Positions 1 through 11,500 of a stretch of 64,000 nucleotides of DNA are shown here, in pieces (positions within the stretch are counted from its first letter, which is position 1; each line of letters starts with the position of its first letter). The position numbers were made by a program, and so were the translations under genes. Location: positions 496,001 through 560,000 of the forward strand of contig JAQFVV010000144.1 of NCBI GenBank assembly GCA_028023455.1, in the 5' to 3' direction. The DNA comes from Epiperipatus broadwayi. Lineage: Eukaryota; Onychophora; Udeonychophora; Euonychophora; Peripatidae. The notes below the pieces were generated by a model. It did no database searches. It was not told where the DNA came from and saw only the letters and a list, made by a program, of their open reading frames with translations.

Positions 1-147
1 AAAAACACTGCTTTTTTAAAAAAACTAATAAAAAAAATAAGAATAAGGTACTTTTTAAAGAAAAATAAAGGCTCATTATTTAAAAAAACACAGCTTTTTT
101 ATAAAAAAAAATCCCCCCCCCACAAAAAAAGGTACATTTTTAATCTT

Positions 148-230
148 GCATTGGTGGTCGAGAGGTCAGCGCAACGGCCTTGCACTTGCAGGCAGTTGCC
201 CGGGTTGCGGGTTCGCATCCCGGCCAATGC
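148..230 (+). mobile_element. tRNA-like sequence, probably the head of a tRNA-derived SINE
   Basis: An 83-nt segment has a perfect 7-bp acceptor-like stem (GCATTGG at 148-154, CCAATGC at 224-230). It also has a polymerase III B-box-like GGTTCGCATCC near 209-219 inside a T-arm-like hairpin, and an A-box-like region (GGTCGAGAGG) near 155-164. The D arm and anticodon arm do not fold cleanly: the best anticodon stem is GCCT/AGGC with a 9-nt loop. A run of 14 or so A follows within about 10 nt. The long variable region resembles a serine-type tRNA. The poor middle arms and A tail favour a retroposed SINE head over a working tRNA gene. Confidence 0.42.
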
Positions 231-287
231 TATGACACTTAAAAAAAAAAAAAAGCCATATTAAAAAATGTCAATTAAGAGTAGACA

Positions 288-362
288 GGCCCAGAAATGT
301 TATATTGCTGTTTTTGCACAGAAACAGCGACACCAAGTGTTGTACAGTGGCTATTTAACAAG
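288..362 (+). repeat. Interspersed repeat R1, copy 1
   Basis: This copy shares an ordered block with 10318-10408 (plus) and 8439-8528 (minus): a TAATGTTATA-like box, a TGTTTTT...AGAAACAGC box, then a CACC/CCAA box and GTACAGTG/GCACAGTT. The order and spacing are kept across about 75 nt, so the three are copies of one element. The family is not recognised. Confidence 0.45.
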
Positions 363-581
363 TACCAATTTTCTACAGCTTTGTCAAATGTTCAATGTGG
401 TTCCATGGGGCTGCCTGAGCTATTAATGTTTGATTTATATGTTGCTGCTCAACAAACTACTAAAGTTCACCAACCTTGGATCTGACTTTTTGCGACAATA
501 AATAATTAGAATCTCTATATATATTGTTCACATAACTCAGATTTTCCAGTTCCTCAAAACTATTTTTATTAGCCATTCCTA

Positions 582-677
582 TTTTTTCTTGCAATAAGTA
601 AATACATTTATTACTATGGCTTCAGCTTCCTCCCAACTTGTTCCTCTTGGCCCAGCTAGTTCTTTAATTCCAATTCC
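582..677 (-). pseudogene. Coding-like remnant, unknown protein
   Basis: Read on the minus strand, 32 codons encode a protein-like stretch (GIGIKELAGPRGTSWEEAEA, then IVINVFTYCKKK) ending in TAG at 579-581. The balanced composition and amphipathic helix pattern differ from the lysine, asparagine, isoleucine and phenylalanine frames expected by chance here. It may belong with the remnant at 937-1098 on the same strand, from one decayed transposon gene. I do not recognise the family. Confidence 0.25.
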
Positions 678-936
678 TTCCGACCTTTTTTTTTGTTCTT
701 GTTCTAAGGGATTCTATAAACTATATCAATATGTTAGTTTTGACCTTCTGTGCAATCATAGTTATCTATAAATACAAAAGCTTAGATATAATTGATTTAT
801 TATTCGTAAACAGTTACATCAATAATATAGTACATTGTGTCATTCTGGGGTCATTATTGCTATCCTCAGGTTTTAGGTTACATAATAGAGAAACTCGGGA
901 ACTTGTTTGGCCTGGATTAGTTCCCGGTATCAGCTA

Positions 937-1098
937 TGCGAGCTTTGTCTTCAGCATGGATGTGGTTGCTTGCTCTGTCATTTTTTTAATGCTAGTAGGC
1001 TCTAGTAATTGTTCTGGGCAAATGACACTTTTCTGTTTTATAATATGCTCTAGTGATATTTCAGATGTTTTAACTAAGGTTGAATAGTACTTGAAATC
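937..1098 (-). pseudogene. Coding-like remnant, unknown protein
   Basis: Fifty-four open minus-strand codons (starting DFKYYSTLVKTSEISLEHII, ending MLKTKLA, then TAG at 934-936) are followed in the same frame by more protein-like sequence with further stops. A tandem duplication (955-1338) copies most of it. The plus-strand frame over the same bases (731-1087) looks like an antisense shadow. It is probably a transposon-derived relic; no domain is recognised. Confidence 0.25.
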
Positions 1099-1338
1099 AA
1101 ATGTGTGTGTACAATATCATGATGCGTGTATGCATTACCTTACTTAGACATGGATGTGGTTGCTTGCTCTGTCATTTTTTTAATGCTAGTAGGCTCTAGT
1201 AATTGTTCTGGGCAAATGACACTTTTCTGTTTTATAATATACTCTAGTGATATTTCAGATGTTTTAACTAAGGTTGAATAGTACTTGAAATCAAATGTGT
1301 GTGTACAATATCATGATGCGTGTATGCATTACCTTACT
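955..1338. repeat. Tandem duplication, 194-bp unit, two copies
   Basis: The sequence starting CATGGATGTGGTTGCTTGC at 955 restarts at 1149 and runs almost unchanged to about 1338; one visible difference is GCTCTAG against ACTCTAG. The near identity implies a recent duplication in an otherwise decayed region. Confidence 0.9.
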
Positions 1339-3584
1339 TCCTTTTGTGAACAATGTAGATCTGAATAGTCACTTCCAACATACTGCCTGACATTATCCAA
1401 GAATCTTGTGATGTGTCTTCACTTCTGATACTATTTGATATTTGCTCAAATTATGGTTACCACTCTTTGTTTTGAACATTGTATACAACCTCTTTATGTC
1501 TCTCTTGCTAATTTGTAATTACAGAATATTTATACTTTCTTTGGATTCGAGAGACAAGCGGATTTTTATATAAGCAGTCACTTACCCTACTTCTTTACAT
1601 GAAAAATTACATTCCTCTGACAACGAATGTCTTTGCCTCTGGATAAATTCATTAACATCTTTTGCTTTTTTATTTACATTATACACACTTCTTTATTTTT
1701 AGAAAAACCTCTCCCATGTACAACAATGACAAAATGCTAAATTATTTTTTTGCCGAAAACTAAATGGTAGATAAAATAGATATATCATTAAAAGTCAACC
1801 TTACATTTTCATATATCACTATTCAAAAGATAATCAGTCTTATTTCCACCTGTTAGAAATATCATCATCACATTAGTGTGTCATCAATATATAAAGATCA
1901 ATATCTTTCATATCCAAATGCAACATTTAATGTGCTAAAAAAGATCTAAAATGATCATGATCAGCAATCTGCATCTTATTTGCAGTTTCAATCAATCATT
2001 TTAAGCCTTCTCAGTCATTGAACTTCTGCAAAGTCCACATTCAATTATTCTGACAAGCAAAAAACAACTGCCAAATTTTCTTTTAAGTCAGTAATATTAG
2101 GATTACTGGTAGAGAATCAATCATTTCTGCTTTTTAGTAAACCCATACAATTTTATTTATAAACATAATATACTCAAAGAAAATTCTCTGTCTCAGTACG
2201 GTGCTAATTAGTGTTTATGTGAAATTTAGCAAAATTGATGTTTCTATGAAAGGAATATCAAGTTTTTATGGTTATGATTGGAATAAGACCAATTTTTTTA
2301 TTGCAATTTCATTTTAATTTTGTAGTATACTATTACCTATCCAACAACCTGTACTTGTAAATGCTTCTGTAATTGGAACTCTTCTTGTATTCCACCTGTT
2401 AAGTGTAATGTAGTCTTATTTGTCCTATTCCAATTCTGCAATCTTGTAGTAAAAATAATTTGCTAATTAAAAATAATGCATAGGCATAAGTCATGTGATA
2501 TTTGGTTAGTAGTTATGTAGTCAAGTGGATTTTAGTATAGATGCATCCATATTTCTTTATAATAATTTTTATGCTTAAAAGTAACTACTTATGATAGTCA
2601 ATACAAATGATGTGCAAAGATTCAATGATACTAATTTATTTAAGTTTACAATACCAATATTATTTTCAATAAGTTTGGTCAAAATTTGCTGTTTGTAATG
2701 CATTTATTTAATTTTTTTTTTTTAAAAAAAAAAGGCAATTTTTTAAAGGTATTGATATAACAATGTCTAATAATGAATAAAGGCTTTCTTTATCTGAACC
2801 AAATGTTAAGAGAATATGCACTAATAAAATGATCATGTGTATTATTGCATGAATCAAGTTTTAATACTATTAGTCTTTCAATGGTACACTGAGAAATTGC
2901 AAGAATAGAAAGTACTAAATTAGATTTTAAGAGTTAATTTTCACTGGTTAATCTGCCTTTTCAAAAAAAAAATTGCATCATCTACATGTTCTATTAAATT
3001 TCTTTCTCAGAAAAATATCAACAAAAGCAGCTATATCAAGCCTAAATCTTGATAACTCCTTAATTTCAAATGCTTACCTTATTTAAGTCTTCAAGAGTTT
3101 GCACATTCTATGTAATATATTTTTTTAAAAAAAATAAAATATATACTTTATGACTATTAGTGCAATCTGCGTTATCATTACTAATAATATTATAATATGC
3201 AAGACAAGGCAGTTTTAAACTACCTTTCTAGATGCCTTCCACTTTCATGATAGGCAAGGGAAGCCTTAAATTGGGGTATTGAAATATATAATCTTTGCAA
3301 AGTCTCCTATTGTAAATCCAGTCCCAACACGATGCACTGCCTCGAGTCATGATTACACTTATAAATTCCCAATTTATTAAAACTGTCCCAGTCAATGCTT
3401 TTTAAAAATTTGTGGGCTTATGATAAAATTAAAAAAAAAAAACAATTGAGATCAGTATTAGCATGTGGTTAAAAGTATGAAAATTTAGTTTCATAAACAC
3501 ATAATCTTGTTGTCACAACTAGCATAAAGATGACAATGGCATGAAAAAAGTCCAAATGACTGGATCCTACACTAACTTGATTAA
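1339..3584. other. AT-rich intergenic DNA, nothing recognised
   Basis: Both strands are full of stops and homopolymer runs. I see no exon, RNA gene or repeat pair that I can support. Confidence 0.5.
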
Positions 3585-3786
3585 AATGGCCATACTGACT
3601 GGCAATTAATTGCTGTTATCAATTTCCGTTATATTGTTCATAATTTATATATATATACATGGCATAATTCAAGCAATAACATTTCTGAATGGCCATACTG
3701 ACTGGCAATTAATTGCTGTTATCAATTTCCGTTATATTGTTCATAATTTATATATACATGGCATAATTCAAGCAATAACATTTCTA
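3585..3786. repeat. Tandem duplication, about 103-bp unit, two copies
   Basis: AATGGCCATACTGACTGGC begins at 3585 and again at 3688. The copies differ mainly in the length of a TA run. The duplication creates a 70-codon plus-strand frame that is not a gene. Confidence 0.85.
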
Positions 3787-5443
3787 AATTTTTATAATTC
3801 TTTTATTAATAAAATAAAATAATATAGGTAGCAATTACAAAAGTAATAATTTAAGACATAGTTAAATATTGCATACATTTGGATAGAAACCTCTTAGAGA
3901 TAGTATGTCAGATTTGTGTTTTGAAAGATTTCATTGCTATTTTTGAGTTGCATTCTAGTTTTTAATTTTTACTATTCATTGAAATATTTTTTTTTCAATT
4001 TAAATAGTTTCTCAAATTAGAAAATCCAATTAATATTCATAAAACTATTTTAGGTGTCATTATATTTGTGAGTTGGTTGATGCATATTCATTCAGTTGTT
4101 TTACTATTATGAAATAACTAAACAAAAATTCACTAATTATTGAAGAAAAAATACTTTATATTCAAATGTAGGGGCAATCGAAAATGTCATATTAGGTTGT
4201 AGACAAAAGCATTGTAGAAGTAATAAAAAATATAAATATTATATTAAAAAAATTAACAATGAGTTTAGAATAAAAACTTACAAAACTACCTCTAACAAGA
4301 GAAATGGGATTGATCGTTCTTAAATAAGCACCTATTTAATATAATTTAAAAAATGTTTACTGGCCCATTTACAAAACGTTAATGGACTACTGAAATATAT
4401 AAACGATTCAGATATATAAAAAATCGAGAGATGCAACTGGAATATTGAAAGTTTTCTAAAAATGTATTTTTAAAGTTCTCTTCTCAAAAGCACGTTAAAT
4501 GAATTAGTTCGTGCCATAACCCTTGATCCTCATTTGTGGAATTTGGTGTTACTTCTTTGTTTAAGAGAACAGAGATTTCAATATTTAGAGCTTAAGTCTT
4601 ACACTTTACAATGACTCCATTATAACAATTAGCTACCAGTAGAAAATTTAAAATTTGAATGAAAATATTGTGTGGAAAGAAATTAATTAACTATAAGGTG
4701 GTTAGTTAACAATATATTAAAAGCAGATATTAAATTACTTATAAGATGAACGGATATCGTTAGTCATTCATGTGTTTTGCTTAATACAATATATACAAAG
4801 AAATACGTATATGTAAAAAAAAAAACAGAAAACAAAAAAACTGCTTTTATCAGAAACAATACATAATCTTAATGAGTCAACATTATATAACAAGTAGGAG
4901 ATACTCTTAGACCATTCTCAGCCTATATCCATTACCCGATAACGCACTTATTTACCAATTTATTACATTCATTCGTCAGCCAATCTAATGCTTTGAATCA
5001 CAATGCTTTCTCAAAAACACTTATGCAACGATCTTATAAATAAATATTCATCAAAACAGAAGATAATATTTGTAACTCACATATCTACATCTTCTGTTTA
5101 TAAACTATCTAATTTTATAAATATTATCTGCGTCATAAACAAAGTCCGTAAAATACTAAGTATAAAAAAGAAGCACGATTATCGAACAATCAACATATTC
5201 GAGACTTAAACGAGAATATTAAATAGAATAAAAGAAATCTTTTCAAAAAGATTGGACAATTGATTTTAAATTAATTATTTATTTCATTTAAAATAAATTG
5301 ATTTTCAAAGTTGCGATAAACCACAATCTTTTATTTCATATTTTTAGAAATGGATAATATAGTGAAGAATTATTTAATTTATGCAAATAATGATTTATGA
5401 TTCATTATATCACCACTTGGTGCATCTTTCGCTACCATCCGTC
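3787..5443. other. Upstream flank of STRAP; promoter not identifiable
   Basis: This AT-rich stretch should contain the STRAP promoter and 5' UTR. No CpG island, TATA box at a convincing distance, or other start signal stands out. Only the last 40-50 bases before the start codon have a mixed, less A/T-dominated composition, suggesting a short 5' leader. Confidence 0.35.
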
Positions 5444-5558
5444 ATGGCTGCCCTGCGACAGACACCTTTAACTTGCAGCGGCCATACCAGACCTGTAGTC
5501 GACTTGGCTTTTAGTAAAATCACTCCGTTCGGTTATTTTCTTATTTCAGCGTGTAAAG
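5444..5558 (+). CDS. STRAP: STRAP coding exon 1
   Basis: This exon encodes residues 1-38 and the first base of Asp39. The start codon is fixed by homology, since STRAP proteins begin within one or two residues of [20 protein letters not shown]. The context is GTCATGG (G at +4). The donor is AAAG|GTATTC. It carries the first propeller strand and the first GH pair. Confidence 0.95.
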
Positions 5559-8500
5559 GTATTCTTTAAATAATTATTGAATGTTTAAATTATTATTATT
5601 TAAATGAGATACACCTGGTACTTATAGTCTCAACGTTTCTAAGGTGTTTTTTTTATTTATTTAGCATGCCTAATTTTTCATAGTCTTCATCAACGATGTA
5701 TGTCTTATTGTATTAGAACTGTTTGGATGATTCGTTTTCTTCTGTTTGGTTTATAGCCGTTGCATTATTTTTTTAAAAATCTGTTTAACTAAAAGGAGTT
5801 CATCAATTAATATCTATTTGAAAATAATATATTTATAGTGAAATTATGTAAAACATTAATTTATGTTTTCACATTAATCATTTCAATAATATATCAATAT
5901 ATTTTTCGATGACTATTAATAGTAAAATGAATATGTTGTTTTTATAACTGATGACTTATAACTAATAACTCATAAAATTATGATTCATCCAAATATTCCA
6001 AGTAATATTAAATATGCCTGCAGTTGTAAATATTTACTGTATGCCCATAATTCAAAAATAATTTATTTTCTAATTAAGATGGAATTTTATTAATGTTTAT
6101 TATTATATATTTCAAATGCAAGCATAGATGTATTCGTAAACGCATGTACATAATTTTTACCGTTTTGTTGTTTTAACCATGTTGCTGGAACCATTAAATA
6201 TAATTTCAAGCAAAAAATGTAGATGTATATTCTAGAAAAATAATATATATTCAGGTTTGTGCAGATGTTTATGATAAAAATCTTTGCGTATATAAAATTA
6301 ATAGCATGCATATTGTATACAGTTTTTCAAATGGTTTTGAACCTTTATAATTATCAATTTCATAAATAATGGACTAATATTTTAAAAGAAATTGTTTCAT
6401 TGTGAAATTAATGAAAATTCACTTGCAACATTACAGAACTCCCCAAAGTACTATCATTCTGTAAGAATATTTCATCCACTCTGAAAGAGATTGTATGTAT
6501 TTAAACACAAGAAAATTTAAATAATTCAAAAATATTGGATATGTTTATAAATATTCTCAATGTTTGTTTTCTAAATTTTTGGTTACTATTACAACAAAAA
6601 TTACTGCCTGTTTTATTTATATGTTGTACATTAGTTATTTATTGTTTTTTTTTTTTGTCAGTGAACCAAATATATATGTATATTTTTAAAAAAGCAACAT
6701 TGTACATAATTAATTGTAGTTTACCAATAACATTTCAAAAATGGAATTCTTGTTTAATTTGAAAAATTATCATCTTTTCATTGTGTTTTATTTTCATTGA
6801 AAGAGAAAATATTTTATTTTTGATCATCATATAAGAAATGTTTTGTTATTCAATTTATCATTTGTTTTTTTTCTTCCTCTTGAATAAAATAAATTATTTG
6901 AATACAATTTTGTAATTTTCATGCATAGGTATTTGAATAGCTTTCTAATGAAAGATTTTTCTTTGGAATTTATTATTAATAAAATTAAATTTTAAATTCC
7001 ATCAATTACACAATTATCAGTATTTAATGAACTCTCTCTGCTAAGCTTTTTTTTTTTTTTAATAACATAAGCAATAAATGTACAAGCATTTTATGTAATA
7101 TAATCATTGCGATATTTAAGGAATATAATTCAAAATGTTTTTATGTTGCAAAACATACTGCTAATTATGATAATTTTCAAAGAAAATATGCATAAGAAAA
7201 TTTAAAAGAATTATTAAATAATTTTTAAAAATTAGCAACAGTGAATGATATAATTATAAATCAAAATTTAAATTGTGTTAAACTAATTTACAAGCTGCCC
7301 AAGTAAATACTGAAAAATGTCAGTAAATTTGTGAAATGAGTTTGTATTGCATTTGCGAAAAAGATATGATTTGCTTTTATAAATTCTCATCAGCAATTAT
7401 GAGAAGGATTAAAGAATTGATAGTGGATATAAAATATCAACTCAAAAAAAATAATGCTATCAAAGATTTTCAATAACATTTGATGAGAATGAATAATTTT
7501 TATTGAAGATATAAAAAAAATTTGAAGTAAAAGAATTACTTGCATTGAAAAGCATAGCATATTAAACTACAATTGAAAATATTTTTAAATACATCAGAAG
7601 TAATTGATGATTTAAAATTGAATTTCAGAATTGTTATCAGTAATTATAATAGATGGTGCAATCAATTTGTTAGAATAATTGCTATATTCATTATTCAACT
7701 TAGTAAATATTTTTATAGTTACTCGTTATAAAACTTGTACAATTTTAACATATGACACAAAGAATGTCAATATGGCTACTGGATTCATAGGTCAGATTGA
7801 TAAATATTTTTTATAGTAAAAATATAATATCTATGTTCTTTCATTGCACAATACATTAGCTATTATTGTGCAGAAAATTTTTATCATTCACTTCAAATAT
7901 GTGAAAAGTAATCTCAATGGTAAATTTCATTTACCAAATTGGAGCAGTTCAAATCATTTTTTGAAGAAATGATGAATGAATGTGGTATTTGTTTTATTAC
8001 ATTGAAGATAAATGATTAAGTCAAGATAATATTTTATATTTTTTTTTTTGTAGTAAAATTGATATATTTATTGTAACGGTCAAACGTGTATAAATTTGCT
8101 ACCAAGACCAAGTCACCAAGCAGACGCTCTAAATCAGCATGCATAATGATATCGCTACCCCTCTGATCCTAGTTTTGATTCCTAGCTAGGCTCCCTAGTT
8201 TCTATTACACAATTAACATCCTTGAGGTTAGCATAGCTTCCATTTTTATAAAGCCGTGCATAGTTCAGGGATATGCATAGAATCTAACTTAACTAATTCT
8301 TAACTCTACTATGGGATCCAATCAGCAATGATGATGACAACAGATAATTTATGTGAAATAATATTTATTAATAACAAATAATATAATTAAACAATGGCTT
8401 TACTATTTACAGAGCAGGATAAGGATTAGGTTACTAGACTTTACACGGTTCTAGTAAACTATTCACTGTACAGCCTGTGTTGGCGCTGTTTCTGTGTAAA

Positions 8501-11500
8501 AACACAGAATTATACCACTTTCGCGGCCGAACCTACGGCTAATATACGAGTAGATCGTATGTAGTGGTTATAATACGCGGCCAATTCTTCCGCATTCAAT
8601 AACACTACGTCTACTAACAATACTATGATCGTATAGTTTGCAGTTGATTTAATTGCGGGTTGAATTCCTATGCATATTGACAGAATTTGTATTGTCGCTA
8701 GAATTTCAGATGAGAGTGTGGGCATTGTCATCTTTTTCAAGTGTTTATTTGTTGATGTTTATGATTTTCTGTATTTCCCAACTGAAAGATTTTTGCGTAC
8801 TAGTAATTGTCAGCGTATTATTGATATTTGTCAAAAAAATTTTTTTGGCTAATTTTGGCTTTTTTGGGGGTCAAAAAAGACAAAAATAAAATTTCTCAAG
8901 CTCTCTGGCAGACCATTGGAGTTGTTTGCGGAAAAATACCGTTTCTGTCGTGACTCGGACGAGAGTTGAAAAAGAAGAACAAAATGTCTACCACATTATT
9001 ATATTTGTGGGACATCCCAAACAGAGAAAGTGAGGCAGTTGCGTTTTTGCAAGTCCAAAATATCCTGCCATTCATTGCAGTTGATTTAGTTCAGTCATAT
9101 GTTGTTAATAAATTTATTTTCTGGAAAGAATTTGTATTTTGTATGCGATTATTTTTATCTGTAAATCATGTAATTAACACCCAGAATGACAGTGTTAAAA
9201 AGGGGCGGCATAGTTTGTTGGACATCTCTTGATTGATTGATTGACTTTTTTTGTTAAAAAAAAATACTTCTTCTTTTGACATACCTATTCGTTCCGTTTA
9301 GAAGCAAAAAGAGGTTTTTTGTTGTTGTTTTAAATCAATAAACAGCACGTTAAGTAGATTTTAAAAATGAACCCGAGCTAATTTTTGTTGTTAAAAAAGA
9401 ATCAAAATACCGGACGTTTTATTTGTTATGAAAACAAAAAATCTTTAACAAACTTGTACGACTCTTCAAAAAGATAAATAAATAAATCCACAGAATGTAA
9501 CAAAACCGGTTAACATACATATTTTATGTGTTAAAAAAACAATACCACGATTGACTTTTTGGTTTTTGTTTTTGACGTTTTATTTGTTATTATTAAAAAA
9601 AAGCAAAAAAATCAAAACCCGCCGCCAAAAAAAAAAAACCCATATTTATAAATCTAAGAGAAAAAAGAAGTCCCGTTTTATTTATTATTATTAAAAAGAA
9701 AACAAAAAAATCAAAACCCCGTTTTATTTATTATTATTAAAAAAAAAAAACAAAAAAAATCAAAATACGCCGCCCAAAAAAAACCCCCCCGTATTTATAA
9801 ATGTAAGATAAAATACCAAACAATTCTTTTCGTTTATAAGCAAATACGGACATCTGAGGTGGAGTTTGTCGGACAGGTTTGAATTATTTTTGCTAAATCA
9901 ATCAACAGCAAACCCCCTCATTTTTAACATAATTCAAAAAGAAAGTGTCGATTCTAATTTTAAATAACAACAACAAAAAAAAAAAGTCATATATGTAAAG
10001 CAAATTGTGTATATTTGAGATATTCCAAAAAAAAGTTAAAACTGTCCCTTATACTTTGAAATATATCGAATCCAAAACAAAAAAAAAGACGTCTGTAAAA
10101 AAGAAGCAGTAGATTTAGAATGGAATTCCCCCCCCCCAATAAAGGCGTATGTCAAAAGGTCAAACTGTCCATTATAGTTTTAAATTTATCAAATGAAAAC
10201 CAAAAAAAAAAAATAATTACGTCCAAAACAAACAACAACAATATATTAAATATTAAAAAAAAAAAATTACAGCCGTATGTCAAAATACGATCTATTAGAT
10301 AAAAAAAATCTAGCGGCCCGGTAATGTTATAACGCTCTGTTTTTAACTAGAAACAGCACCACCAAAGGCTGCACAGTTAATAGTTTACTAGAACCCTTTA
10401 CACAAATATAAACAAGGACAGTGGTAATAGGCATAAATAGCAAAATAGTGTATCATTATTTTATCGACAGAATAATAAAAATCATATAGATCAATAAATT
10501 ATGGGTTATCATTAATTATATTTCCATTCTTTAAACTTATTATTATTAGGGACCTTACTGTATCGTGACACGGGGTTATGGCTATACGCATAGGTGTAAA
10601 CATACTAGGAAGGAATCTAAGAATGGCAGGACTGCATTTATTATGTGTGGTTCATTGGCAATTATCATATGGATCAACTTAGCGATCTGAAGGCATGATT
10701 CACGAACGAAGAGGGGTGTCCCGGGTTGCACGATTGCTCCTGCTTCTATCCACAGGCTCATCTTAAGAGGAAGGTATATTTGTGATATACACTAGGATTT
10801 GGTGGTTGGGATCTTCCGCTCTACCTAGCCTGATGATATTTTATATTTTGAATGATTTGAAGAGAGCTCGCCAGGCACATGTATCGAATATAGCACTGGA
10901 CACTGCATATATAAATAAATCACGTCATATAAGAATGGAGAACATTAAAGATAGCTCCTGATAACACACATCTCTTATAAAGTAATGCAATTAATGGATA
11001 TAATAAAAATAATCTTAACTAATTCATGCCTATGCTAAAATTTAAAGTAATGAAATATTTATATAAGATAGCTCATATCCCTATGCAATACAAATATAGG
11101 TTTATAAAAAAAAAACTAGCTTGTCTACAACTTAATTATACCTTTATTAATCTAACTAATATATTATAATGAAGGGGGATATTACTAACCCATAATAAAT
11201 GATACCCAATCCGTTCTTTATCGTATTAGACCAATAAAATATAAAACTGGTGGCTCGATCTTAGTTTACATACAGATAGCAATATTACATATATGTTGAG
11301 AACAAGGATTGTTATTTATAAAACAATTTAAGTAATAAAATATTTACCCATGGATTTTTTTTTAAGAAAAAAAAAATCAATTTACTTATTTAATTACTAC
11401 AATTTTAATACGGGACACACTTAAGCCAATATATATAGATAAACTAAGAGTAATGTCATTTGTTATCCTTTATTGGTTTTTTTTTTTTTTTTTGCAATTG

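Noticed and set aside
731-1087. 118-codon plus-strand frame
   Set aside because: Better explained as the antisense shadow of a minus-strand coding relic, and partly created by the tandem duplication.
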